A stretch of 64,000 bases of DNA, from contig JANOQZ010000016.1 of NCBI GenBank assembly GCA_031415055.1, positions 1 to 64,000 on the forward strand, in the 5' to 3' direction. The stretch's first letter is position 1; every line of letters starts with the position of its first letter. Of this stretch, positions 16,960 to 25,334 are shown piece after piece. The position numbers and the translations under genes were made by a program. The DNA is from JANMOK01 sp031415055. Lineage in GTDB: Bacteria; Pseudomonadota; Alphaproteobacteria; Rhodobacterales; Rhodobacteraceae. The notes under the pieces are model-generated. The model did no database searches and had not been told where the DNA came from. It was given only the letters and a program-made list of their open reading frames with translations.

Positions 16960-17711
16960 CACGCCTCATAGGCAATCGCCTCCTCCGCCGCATGCGCCAT
17001 GACAAACCCAATCGGCGTTACCTGTTCCTCGGCCAAATGCGCCAACAAGCCACCGGTTCGCGCCAATATCGGAATCGCCTTAAGCATCGAGGGAGGGAAA
17101 TCCAAATCCAGCAACACCGCCGCAATCATCATCGACACGTTCATCGGCAAAGCCTTGCCCCAAACCTGCGCTACTATGGGCACCGTCGCGTTGGCCAAGG
17201 CCACATGCTTGCCGCCTCCTCCCCGCTCGGACAGCAGCGCATTGATCCGCACCGAACGCGGGTCCAAAACCTTATGCAGCGGATGCCCAAACCCCGGCAC
17301 CCTGCCACCGCCATCCTTTATCGCCTGCACATGCGCCCGCAAATCCGGTGCGGCCAGCGCCGCAACCAGAAACTCACCACAGTACTGCGAAGCACCCAGA
17401 ATAACCGACCCACACCCCAATATCCCCGCCGCGACTGCACCCTGCAAAGAACCCGGATCAGCCGCCAAAGTCATCCTTGCCGCCACGTTGGTTGGCACCA
17501 GACCATGCTCGGCAATCGCCACCAACAGCACATCCAGAAAATACCGCTGCTCAGTCGTCGGCTCTCGCCCCGTCACCAACAGATAGAAATACTCCGTAAA
17601 CGACAACCGCCCCATCAAATCGCCGCATAAATCCCGCCCGCGCACCGTCAAACGATCCGCATCCGCCGTGCTGATCGACGTCACCGCCCGCCCGCGCTTG
17701 CCAATCATCAT
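16959..17711 (-). CDS. Citryl-CoA lyase / citrate synthase-like protein
   Basis: 250 residues. The frame is open further upstream, but AAAGGAGT lies about 7 bases before the ATG at 17711, where the protein begins MMIGKRGRAVTSIS. It is about half the length of citrate synthase. The catalytic histidine loop GFGHPLHKVLDPRS is present near residue 150. The large-domain helices RLSFTEYFYLLVTGREP match the short citrate-synthase-like family that cleaves or forms citryl-CoA-type thioesters. It overlaps the CoA ligase start by one base, so the ligase product could be its substrate. The exact reaction is inferred. Confidence 0.85.
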   Translation of the reverse strand: MMIGKRGRAVTSISTADADRLTVRGRDLCGDLMGRLSFTEYFYLLVTGREPTTEQRYFLDVLLVAIAEHGLVPTNVAARMTLAADPGSLQGAVAAGILGCGSVILGASQYCGEFLVAALAAPDLRAHVQAIKDGGGRVPGFGHPLHKVLDPRSVRINALLSERGGGGKHVALANATVPIVAQVWGKALPMNVSMMIAAVLLDLDFPPSMLKAIPILARTGGLLAHLAEEQVTPIGFVMAHAAEEAIAYEA

Positions 17712-17860
17712 GGACGTACTCCTTTGTTGCTTGCAAACATTAGGGTCAGTGCGCTCGAAAAGCCAACGCCTGGCGACAATCAATTCACTGGCAAATTATC
17801 AAGGCGGCTATTCCCCTCAAATATCAGCCTATTATGAGGCGATTAGGAAAGTTATTCCCC

Positions 17861-19333
17861 TCAAACCGCCTTCCCAATCGCCCCCGCCGCCCGCAACGCC
17901 ATCGCCGCCACCGTCAGCGCCGGGTTCACCGCAGCCGATGTTGGCAGCGCCCCGGCATCAGGCACCCACAAATTACCATGCTCCCACGCGCGGCAATTCT
18001 TATCCAACACCGAACTCGCCGCATCCAAACCAATCCTTACCGTGCCGCATTGATGCGACGGCACCCGCCCATCAAACAGCCGCGTCAGCACCACGGGAAA
18101 CCCGGCCTGCCGCAGCATCGCCTTGAACTTACCCACCAACCGCCGATGCGACACCATGTTGGACCGCGTCCACGCCAACCGAACCCGATCCCCATCGAGC
18201 GTCACCCGACTGTCGGCCCGCGGCAAATCTTCGGTCATGCCATAAAAATCGACGGCGTGGCGTGACAGCCAATTCGCGGCAAATCGCGGCATAATCGGCA
18301 CCTGCCCTTGCAAAATTTCGCCCGTCACCCTTCCTAACAACTGGATATTGCCCAAAGGATAGCCGCCAGAACCGTCGCTCAAATACCAATCGTTCAACGC
18401 AATCGTCTTTTGATAAACCGAGTCATTCACAAAGCGCGGACTGACCCCAATAATCGCACTGGCGTTGTGGTTCATGAAATTGCGCCCGACCTGATCCGAC
18501 TTGTTGGCAATCCCCGACCACAACAACAGCACCGCCGACTGTATCGCCCCCGCCGCCAGCACCACGACCTTTGGCGTCACCCGGTGGCTTTGCCCGTCTT
18601 GCAGGTAATGCACCGCCACAATCCGTCCATCCGACCCGGCGTCCAGCTTCGTCACCAACGCCCCGCTTTCCATCCGGAAACCTGGGTTGCGCGCCGCAAC
18701 AACCAAACCGCAAGTCTCCGCATCCATTTTGCCGCTGCGCGTGTCGGGAAACCCGTCCCAGGTGATCGCGCCGTGCTTCAACCATTCCTCAATATCCACC
18801 GCCAAAGGTAGCGAAAACGGCCGCCCGCCCGCCTTCACCAACCGCGCCCGCACCTGCGCAATCGCCCGTTCGTCAGGCACTGGCGCAAACGGATACGGCC
18901 CGCCATGCGCAGGCTCCGTCGGATCACCCCCAACCAAACCCCGCACGTTGTACAACTTCTCCGCCGCCTCATACCAAGGCGCCAATTCCTCATATCCAAA
19001 CGGCCAAGCCGGTGAGACGCCGTCCTCGTGCTCCATCGCTGCAAAATCCTCGGCCCGGTAGCGCAGCATCACCGCGCCGTAAAACTTAGAATTGCCGCCG
19101 ATGTTGTAGTGATTGCCGGGGGTGAACAGCTTCCCATGCTGATCGACCCACTTTTCCACAGGCATATAATGCCCGGTGCCAAACACCGATTTTGCGCTGC
19201 GCTCATGCCCATCGGCGACGATCTGCTGCCCCCGCTCCAGCATCAGAATACTAGCCCCAGTCTTGGCCAGACCCGCCGCCAACGAAGCCCCCGCCATGCC
19301 GCTGCCGATGATCAGGATGTCGGGGGAAGCCAT
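17861..19333 (-). CDS. GMC-family FAD-dependent oxidoreductase
   Basis: 490 residues. The N-terminal FAD fold is ILIIGSGMAGASLAAGLA (residues 6-23) with acidic MLERG ending the second strand. A GGNSKFYGAVMLRYR segment matches the GMC signature, and the C-terminal domain has SHQCGTVRIG and VNPALTVAAMALRAA. The family oxidises alcohols or sugars. The ATG at 19333 follows AGGAG. It is separated from the lyase by 150 bases, so it may be transcribed with the cluster or alone. The C-terminal active-site pair appears as SHQCGT and AVNPALT. Confidence 0.9.
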   Translation of the reverse strand: MASPDILIIGSGMAGASLAAGLAKTGASILMLERGQQIVADGHERSAKSVFGTGHYMPVEKWVDQHGKLFTPGNHYNIGGNSKFYGAVMLRYRAEDFAAMEHEDGVSPAWPFGYEELAPWYEAAEKLYNVRGLVGGDPTEPAHGGPYPFAPVPDERAIAQVRARLVKAGGRPFSLPLAVDIEEWLKHGAITWDGFPDTRSGKMDAETCGLVVAARNPGFRMESGALVTKLDAGSDGRIVAVHYLQDGQSHRVTPKVVVLAAGAIQSAVLLLWSGIANKSDQVGRNFMNHNASAIIGVSPRFVNDSVYQKTIALNDWYLSDGSGGYPLGNIQLLGRVTGEILQGQVPIMPRFAANWLSRHAVDFYGMTEDLPRADSRVTLDGDRVRLAWTRSNMVSHRRLVGKFKAMLRQAGFPVVLTRLFDGRVPSHQCGTVRIGLDAASSVLDKNCRAWEHGNLWVPDAGALPTSAAVNPALTVAAMALRAAGAIGKAV

Positions 19334-19366
19334 GGGGTGTTTCTCCTACAACAAGCGCTACAAATC

Positions 19367-19403
19367 CCCTCGCCCGCCTGCGAGAGAGGGTTAGGGTGGG
19401 GGC
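19367..19403. repeat. Short G-rich/C-rich intergenic repeat
   Basis: A CCCCTCGCCCGCCTGCGAGA segment followed by GAGGGTTAGGGTGGGGG between two minus-strand genes. It resembles a short imperfect palindrome common between genes in many proteobacteria (from memory). It could form a hairpin after the Gfo/Idh gene on the minus strand. Confidence 0.45.
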
Positions 19404-19421
19404 ACTCTCGCAATTGCATCG

Positions 19422-20418
19422 TCACCCCACCCGCACCACCCTTCCACTCCCACAAGCCTCCACCACCGCAAGCGCAATCGCCAGCGACCTCACCCCATCC
19501 TCACCCGTCGCCGCAACCGTATCCGTCCCGGCAATCGCCCCATAAAACCGCCTGACCGACCGTTCATACAGGTTCTCGTGCTGCACCACCAAAGCCCGCG
19601 ACCCCTTGTCATTGGTCAACACCACTTCCCCCTTCGCCACCTGCGTCATGCAATCCGTCCCCACCAGCGTCCCCTCGCTGCCAAACACCTGCAACCCGGT
19701 TACTGCATGCTTTGCGGTAAATGCGTCGTGCACCTGCGCAATCGCCCCGCCGGAAAACCGCAGTACCGCCATCACCGCATCCTCAACCCCGCCAACCCCC
19801 ATACCGCCTTCTTGAGCAAACCCTGTCACCTCCACCGGCTCATCGTCCAAAACAAACCGCAGAGTATCGGCATCATGCACAGTAATATCCAAAATCGCCC
19901 CGCCGCCCGCACCAGCAGAATTGATCCGCCAGCCTTGTAAAAAATCCGGCAACGAAACCGCGTGAAACACCCGCGCGGCCAAAACCTTGCCAATATCCCC
20001 CGCTTTGATCGAATCGCGCATCGCCCGGATTGTCGCCGCGTTCCTCAAATGGTGGTTGGTCGCAAACACAACCCCCGCCGCCGCAGCCGCTGCAACCATC
20101 CGCTGCGCATCCGCCACCGCTAACGCCAGCGGCTTTTCGCACAGCACATGCTTGCCCGCCGCGATGGCGGCCAAGGCCTGTTCCAAATGCAATTCATTGG
20201 TTGTGGAGATATAAACCGCCTCCACTCCCGGCCTTGCCAGCAGGGCCGCCACGGAAACATCCGACGCCGGAATCCCGTGCTTGCGCGCATATTCAGCGCC
20301 ACGTTCGCGCGACGTGCTCATCACCGAATGAATGACCCCGCCGTTCGCGGATCGCGCCAATCACCCACTGGCTGGCAATCGTGCTGGCCCCGATCAATCC
20401 CCATCCGATATTCGCCAT
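19422..20418 (-). CDS. Gfo/Idh/MocA-family dehydrogenase, apparent frameshift near the N terminus
   Basis: The natural start is the ATG at 20418, with GGGAGGG 5-7 bases upstream, giving MANIGWGLIGASTIASQWVI and so the NAD-binding strand GLIGAS. That frame runs to GAA (20344-20346). The rest of the enzyme (GGVIHSVMSTSRERGAEYA onwards, with the catalytic-region motif LCEKPLAL) continues in another frame from 20342. One inserted base, or two lost bases, at about 20343 would explain it. A TTG at 20360 could start the second frame, but the protein would then lack the cofactor-binding motif. The substrate would be a sugar or polyol. Either a true pseudogene or a sequencing error. Confidence 0.8.
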
Positions 20419-20446
20419 GGAACCCTCCCGTTTTCACGAAGGATAG

Positions 20447-20548
20447 CTAGGCCCGCGACACTTGCCCAGCCTCTGGCGAATTATTCCGCCGCCAAATCCA
20501 TTCCACGAGCCAATAACACACAACAATCCCCGCCAAAGTCTGGTTCAT
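20447..20548 (-). CDS. Possible 33-residue membrane microprotein
   Basis: ATG at 20548 preceded closely by GGAGGG, and a TAG at 20447-20449. It encodes MNQTLAGIVVCYWLVEWIWR followed by a polar tail, that is, one hydrophobic helix with a basic end. It lies alone in the gap between the Gfo/Idh gene and the TadG-like gene. It is short, so chance is a real alternative. Confidence 0.25.
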   Translation of the reverse strand: MNQTLAGIVVCYWLVEWIWRRNNSPEAGQVSRA

Positions 20549-20676
20549 GCCCTCCGAAAACCACTTAACGAGGAACGAGCCGTTTAAGCCACTGACCGAC
20601 CAAAAAATCGTTTGGGCATGGAATGCAAAAAGGGCGGCATTTCTGCCACCCTCTGCCCTGCAATTTCCGACCTAGG

Positions 20677-21999
20677 TTAATTCACCAAGCGGAAATAATC
20701 CTCCGAGACGATCTGGTCGACGTTGCCGACGCAATTGCCCATGGCCCCGTTCGAGGTCATCTGGATCTGGCCGCCCGACTGGAACGAGGCGCCTTCGATG
20801 CCTTGTGCCTGAGCGGCGATGTGAATATCGCCGACCGCGACAATCTGTGACCCGTAGATGTCGCTGAGCGCGGCGATATTGATCCCACCCGCAGTCATCA
20901 TCAGCGAACCACCACCGGCGGCGCAATTGTCATCTTCGCCAATCGTCATGTCGGCGCCGGCCTTGATCGCTTCAGTGCTTGTATTGCTGGTGACCATCAC
21001 AGAATTGAACAAGCTGACATGGGCGGTGTTGGTGATTTTGCAATTGGTGACCAGAACGATATTCCGCAGTACGCTGTTGGCGGTAAAAATGATCGACTGG
21101 TGCGGTGTGCAGGTCACCTTGTAGACACGGCCAGGTTCCGTTGTTCGTGCAACCCCCGCGAACGCGGCCTTGGTCATGTTGAGAACCGGCCGCGACCGGT
21201 CGATATAGGACGGCAACCGGTCCGATGTCAGATCGGTCATGGCGGCAATGATTTCATCGACATGGTTGACCAGTTTGGGTTCCATCCAGTTTTCGGCCAA
21301 GGCTGCTTCCAGACCCGGGCTGCTGTCAAAGGCGCTCGAAGGCATCTCGAAATCGGCCAGATCGTTCATCGTCACTTTCACACCGGGAATACCGGCGTTG
21401 GGGCCTTCGAACGAATTGTTCGACGAGACCTGCACCCCGTTCTGGCCATGGATGCAAAATCCTTTGACGAAGGCATTGTTCGAACTGATCTGCACAGTAT
21501 CGGCAGCGACCATACCGTCCATGATGCAGCCGGGCAGGAACCTCTGCGCCGTCGCCATGGTCGAAACATCCCAGGAATTGAACCCGATCAGTTTCAACAG
21601 AAACGTCGGCAGCTGATTGCCATTCGCATTGCTGCGTTCGGTCACCACCTGCACCGCGTCATGGACCAGCGCAGCGGGGTCAAAAGTGCGTGTGGTCATG
21701 TCCCATCCGCCGGTGACGACCGCAGCAGCAACCAACACGTCGTTACTCATGTTCATATCGGCAACCCGTATTGCCTCGGCCTGCATGGCCGATTCAGACA
21801 AGTCGTACATGTCGATTGCCCCAGCCAAGGCCGCCGCGTCGGCGGTCGCCTGCAGCATCGCCCGCTCTTTGAACGCGTTTCCGCTATCAATCGCGATGCC
21901 ACCGATCAGCAGGAATACAATGGTCCAGCTGGTGGCCCAGATGGTGACGGCACCATCCGCATCCCTGGCAAATGAACGCAGGGCCGGAAAAGGGTTCAT
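20677..21999 (-). CDS. TadG-like pilus-assembly/secreted protein
   Basis: 440 residues from the ATG at 21999, which has AAGAGGA upstream; the open frame extends another 75 codons of unlikely sequence. Residues 1-60 carry the Tad_N signature: a short basic start, DADGAVTIWATSWTIVFLLI as membrane anchor, GIAIDSGNAFKERAMLQATA and DAAALAGAID. The rest is a secreted domain rich in N, S, T and G with several cysteines and repeated turns such as VQISSNNAFVKGF and VQVSSNNSFEGPN, suggesting a beta-helix-like exterior. No other tad genes are near, so it is either an orphan or works with a remote tad locus. Confidence 0.82.
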   Translation of the reverse strand: MNPFPALRSFARDADGAVTIWATSWTIVFLLIGGIAIDSGNAFKERAMLQATADAAALAGAIDMYDLSESAMQAEAIRVADMNMSNDVLVAAAVVTGGWDMTTRTFDPAALVHDAVQVVTERSNANGNQLPTFLLKLIGFNSWDVSTMATAQRFLPGCIMDGMVAADTVQISSNNAFVKGFCIHGQNGVQVSSNNSFEGPNAGIPGVKVTMNDLADFEMPSSAFDSSPGLEAALAENWMEPKLVNHVDEIIAAMTDLTSDRLPSYIDRSRPVLNMTKAAFAGVARTTEPGRVYKVTCTPHQSIIFTANSVLRNIVLVTNCKITNTAHVSLFNSVMVTSNTSTEAIKAGADMTIGEDDNCAAGGGSLMMTAGGINIAALSDIYGSQIVAVGDIHIAAQAQGIEGASFQSGGQIQMTSNGAMGNCVGNVDQIVSEDYFRLVN

Positions 22000-22320
22000 G
22001 ATCCTCTTGCCGCCGCAATTCATTTCGGGACTCGGATTCATCCGTATGCCAGCGGCCGAACTGCCAGCAGATTGACCGATATGACGGGGGCTCATCTCGA
22101 TGCAGGGTACCATGTTCGCTCCATCCATTCCAAACTTTGGTCCGGTCAGGGTGGCCATGCTCTGCACAGGTGCACTCGTTACCGAACGACGAATCCGGTT
22201 GCCCGGCTTGACCCAATCCAGCACCCACGAATCAAGTCACGCCTTTATTAATACCGACTCGCCTGAAGCCACGTGGAACAGCGCGTTCACGATAAGTTAA
22301 TTTATAACCATTTGAAATTG

Positions 22321-22335
22321 TGTCATAAAATGACA
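22321..22335. promoter_or_regulatory. 15-bp palindrome TGTCAT-AAA-ATGACA
   Basis: A perfect inverted repeat with 6-base arms and a 3-base spacer in an AT-rich stretch, flanked on both sides by AAATTGTG-like sequence. It lies about 320 bases upstream of the TadG-like start. It fits an operator for a dimeric regulator; which one is unknown. Confidence 0.35.
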
Positions 22336-22378
22336 AATTGTGGCAGAATTCCGGTAGCCTGCCCGTTGCGGGCTCGTT

Positions 22379-22396
22379 TCCGCCATAATCGGCGGA
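22379..22396 (-). terminator. Hairpin downstream of nasA
   Basis: TCCGCC (22379-22384) and GGCGGA (22391-22396) pair around a six-base loop, 9 bases past the nasA stop. No U-tract follows, so termination here is only a suggestion. Confidence 0.3.
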
Positions 22397-22404
22397 CACC
22401 GGCC

Positions 22405-24996
22405 TTATTCTGCCGCAATTGCCGGTCGTTGTGCCGCCAGCAAACCGCGCAATTCCGGCTTGCACGAGCCGCAGTTGGTGCCCGCCTGCAATGCGGCACC
22501 AATCGCCTCGACGCTGACCATGCCCCCGGCAATCCCCGCCAGAATCGTGTTCACCCCAACCGAAAAACACGCGCAAACCGTCGCCCCCGCATCGACACGA
22601 CCCATGCCCGCACAACCGGCCAGAACATCGCCCAACGACAAGTCCGAAAGCCCCGCCAGATATGCCCGCGCTGCCTTGACCGGTTCACGTGAAACAAACA
22701 GCGCCGCCATAACCTGATCGCCTTCAACAAAAGCGATTCGTGCCTGCCCGCGGCCAGCATCAAAATAACTAACAACTTCTGAATCCACAGTTCGCACCAT
22801 TTCGCGTGCGAAACATTCCCAATCATCCGCAGCCGTCAGCCCCGCCAATTCCACCGCCCAGCCTTCGGAAACTTTCTTCTTGGAAAAATACTCAACTTTG
22901 GGCATCGGTTCCTGACGCGATACCGCAAACCCAAACCAAGCCGCCTGAAACTTCTCCACATGAACCGCCGTGCGTTTCAATTCCGGCTGCCCCGAAACCG
23001 GGTCGACGACCGGCGCGATAACCGCATCAATGCGCCCTGTGGCGCTGGTCAACCCATTCCAATGCATCGGCACGAAAACCTGACCCAAACCAACCCGATC
23101 CGTCACCTGCACCCGCACGATCACCTGCCCATGGACCGACGAAACCCGCGCTAAATCCGCAGGTTCCAAGCCCAGTCGCAACGCATCAGCCGGGTGAACC
23201 TCGACAAACGGCTCGCCGATATGCTGGTTCAGCTTGGGTGATTTGCCCGTCCGCGTCATCGTGTGCCACTGGTCGCGCACCCGTCCCGTGTTCAGCAGAA
23301 ACGGATATACTTCGCTGACAACATTCGGGCTAACCCTTGGCACCAAAGCCAACATCCGCGCCTTGCCATCATTGGTGTAAAACTGTCCGTCGCCAAAGAA
23401 CCGCCCGCCGTTCCTTGCCCGCGAAACCGGCCATTGCACCGGTTCCATCGCGTCGTAGTCGCCACCAGACAGCCCGGAAATGTCGAAATCCAACCCCGCC
23501 AGCCCCGACAATTCGGCGTGCTCGTCAAACACATCCGCCGCTGTCTCAAAGCCAAATCCGTCAAACGCCATCCGCCCGGCCACATCACAGATGATCCGCC
23601 AATCATCCCGCGCTTGCCCCGGAGCCGACAGAAACGCCCGCTGCCGCGAAATGCGGCGCTCCGAATTGGTCACCGTCCCGTCCTTCTCGCCCCAACCCGT
23701 CGCGGGCAGCAGCACGTCGGCAACCGCATTGGTATCGGTATCCGCGACGATGTCCGACACAACCACAAACGGACAATTCGCCAAAGCCTCGCGCACAAAA
23801 TCCGCCCGTGGCATCGACACCACCGGGTTGGTACACATGATCCAAATCGCCTTGATCCGGCCATCAGCCACCGCATCGAACATCTCGACAGCTTTCAACC
23901 CCGGCTTCGTTGCAATCACCGGCGAATTCCAGAAATCCTGCACAATTTTTCGGTGGCGAGAATTGCCAATCTCCAGATGCGCCGCCAGCATATTAGCCAG
24001 CCCGCCCACCTCGCGCCCACCCATCGCATTGGGCTGCCCCGTCACCGAGAACGGCCCCATTCCGGGTTTACCAATCCGACCGGTTGCCAGATGCACGTTG
24101 ATAATTGCATTCACCCGGTCCGTCCCGTCATGCGCCTGATTGACGCCTTGGGAATAAACCGAAACCACCTTTTCGTGCCGCAGCCACAGCCGGTAAAACG
24201 CCTCGACTTGTTGCTTCTCCAACCCGCATTCTGCCGCGACAACCTCAACCGTAAACCCCCGCGCCGCCTCCAGCGCCTCGTTCTCACCGCTCACGTGCTC
24301 AACGATAAACCGGCTGTCCAAGCCGCCGTGTGCCTCGACATAAGCCAGTAAGCCATTCCACAAAACCACATCCGACCCGGGGCGAAGGGCAAGATGAATG
24401 TCCGAGGTCTCCGCCGTCACCGTTCTCCTTGGATCAATCGTCACAATGGTCAGTTTGCGGGTTTCCTGCGCCGCCAGAATGCGCTGGTGCAACACCGGAT
24501 GGCACCACGCCAAGTTGCTGCCTGCCAGCACCACCACGTCGGCCAGTTCCAAATCCTCATACGTGCCTGGAACCGTATCCGAGCCAAACGCCCGCTTGTG
24601 CCCCGCGACGGATGAGGCCATGCACAGCCGCGAATTGGTGTCGATATTGGCGCTACCGATATAGCCTTTCATCAGCTTGTTGGCGACGTAATAATCCTCG
24701 GTCAGCAACTGCCCGGACACATAAAACGCCACCGAATCCGGGCCGTGTTCGGCAATGGTTTGGCGGAACTTTGACGCAACCAAATCCAGCGCCACATCCC
24801 AACTCGCCTCAACGCCATCGACACGCGGTGCCAGCAATCGCCCCTCCAAACCAACCGTCTCGCCCAAAGCCGCACCCTTGGAACACAACCGCCCGAAATT
24901 GGCCGGATGCTCGGGGTCGCCCTTGATCGAGCCATCGGGAAAAGCCAAAACCCCACACCCAACCCCGCAATAGGCACACGTCGTTTTAACCGGCAT
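22405..24996 (-). CDS. nasA: Assimilatory nitrate reductase, catalytic subunit
   Basis: 863 residues from the ATG at 24996, which overlaps the nirD TGA by one base; the GTG just upstream is a less likely start. It reduces nitrate to nitrite in the cytoplasm. The N terminus binds a [4Fe-4S] cluster (CAYCGVGCGV then GRLCSKG). The molybdopterin oxidoreductase domain follows (WCHPVLHQRI, TGRIGKPGMGPFSVTGQPNA, NTGRVRDQWHTMTRTGKSPK), then the dinucleotide-binding C-terminal domain. The last 70 residues add a BFD-type [2Fe-2S] domain (TVCACFSVGVNTI, GTNCGSCKPELRG), typical of the NasA form that takes electrons from a partner reductase. It needs bis-MGD cofactor, whose makers lie at 40 and 50-54 kb. 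Last gene of nirB-nirD-nasA. Confidence 0.96.
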   Translation of the reverse strand: MPVKTTCAYCGVGCGVLAFPDGSIKGDPEHPANFGRLCSKGAALGETVGLEGRLLAPRVDGVEASWDVALDLVASKFRQTIAEHGPDSVAFYVSGQLLTEDYYVANKLMKGYIGSANIDTNSRLCMASSVAGHKRAFGSDTVPGTYEDLELADVVVLAGSNLAWCHPVLHQRILAAQETRKLTIVTIDPRRTVTAETSDIHLALRPGSDVVLWNGLLAYVEAHGGLDSRFIVEHVSGENEALEAARGFTVEVVAAECGLEKQQVEAFYRLWLRHEKVVSVYSQGVNQAHDGTDRVNAIINVHLATGRIGKPGMGPFSVTGQPNAMGGREVGGLANMLAAHLEIGNSRHRKIVQDFWNSPVIATKPGLKAVEMFDAVADGRIKAIWIMCTNPVVSMPRADFVREALANCPFVVVSDIVADTDTNAVADVLLPATGWGEKDGTVTNSERRISRQRAFLSAPGQARDDWRIICDVAGRMAFDGFGFETAADVFDEHAELSGLAGLDFDISGLSGGDYDAMEPVQWPVSRARNGGRFFGDGQFYTNDGKARMLALVPRVSPNVVSEVYPFLLNTGRVRDQWHTMTRTGKSPKLNQHIGEPFVEVHPADALRLGLEPADLARVSSVHGQVIVRVQVTDRVGLGQVFVPMHWNGLTSATGRIDAVIAPVVDPVSGQPELKRTAVHVEKFQAAWFGFAVSRQEPMPKVEYFSKKKVSEGWAVELAGLTAADDWECFAREMVRTVDSEVVSYFDAGRGQARIAFVEGDQVMAALFVSREPVKAARAYLAGLSDLSLGDVLAGCAGMGRVDAGATVCACFSVGVNTILAGIAGGMVSVEAIGAALQAGTNCGSCKPELRGLLAAQRPAIAAE

Positions 24997-25334
24997 CACT
25001 CTGCCGCAATCCTTGCCGTCAAAGCCGTAGGGTCCAACAAAATCCGCCCATCTTTCACCATCACCGAATAAGTCCGCACCGCCCCCTCATCCGCCCCCAA
25101 CGCCACACCTGTGTTCAAATCGAACACCCAGCCATGCAGCGGACACGTCACGCTTTCGCCATGCTGAATCCCATTGGACAACGGGCCACCCTTGTGCGGA
25201 CAGGTATCGTCCAAGGCAAAAATCCGATCCTCCGCATTGCGAAAAATCGCGATACATCCCGCATGGGTCTTGACCAACCGCGCCGCTTGCCGGGGAATGT
25301 CCGCAACCGCCCCAATGTCCAGAAACCCGCTCAT
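24996..25334 (-). CDS. nirD: Nitrite reductase [NAD(P)H], small subunit
   Basis: 112 residues. A Rieske-type fold with the two ligand pairs CPHKGG (about residues 45-50) and CPLHGW (near 64-69), both with Cys and His present, so the [2Fe-2S] cluster may be bound; in some NirD proteins these residues are lost. It partners NirB in reducing nitrite to ammonium. Its ATG overlaps the nirB stop (ATGA) and its stop overlaps nasA, fixing stoichiometric translation. Confidence 0.93.
   Translation of the reverse strand: MSGFLDIGAVADIPRQAARLVKTHAGCIAIFRNAEDRIFALDDTCPHKGGPLSNGIQHGESVTCPLHGWVFDLNTGVALGADEGAVRTYSVMVKDGRILLDPTALTARIAAE

Larger units (their letters stand above)
22000..22404. other. Intergenic region upstream of the TadG-like gene
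   Basis: 405 bases between the TadG-like gene and the 3' end of nasA, with no convincing gene. The part near 22295-22345 is AT-rich and should hold the minus-strand promoter of the TadG-like gene. It contains a 15-base palindrome (22321-22335) and a small hairpin next to nasA. Confidence 0.6.

Noticed and set aside
23263..24351. 362-residue plus-strand frame inside nasA
   Set aside because: Antisense shadow of a gene with complete cofactor motifs.
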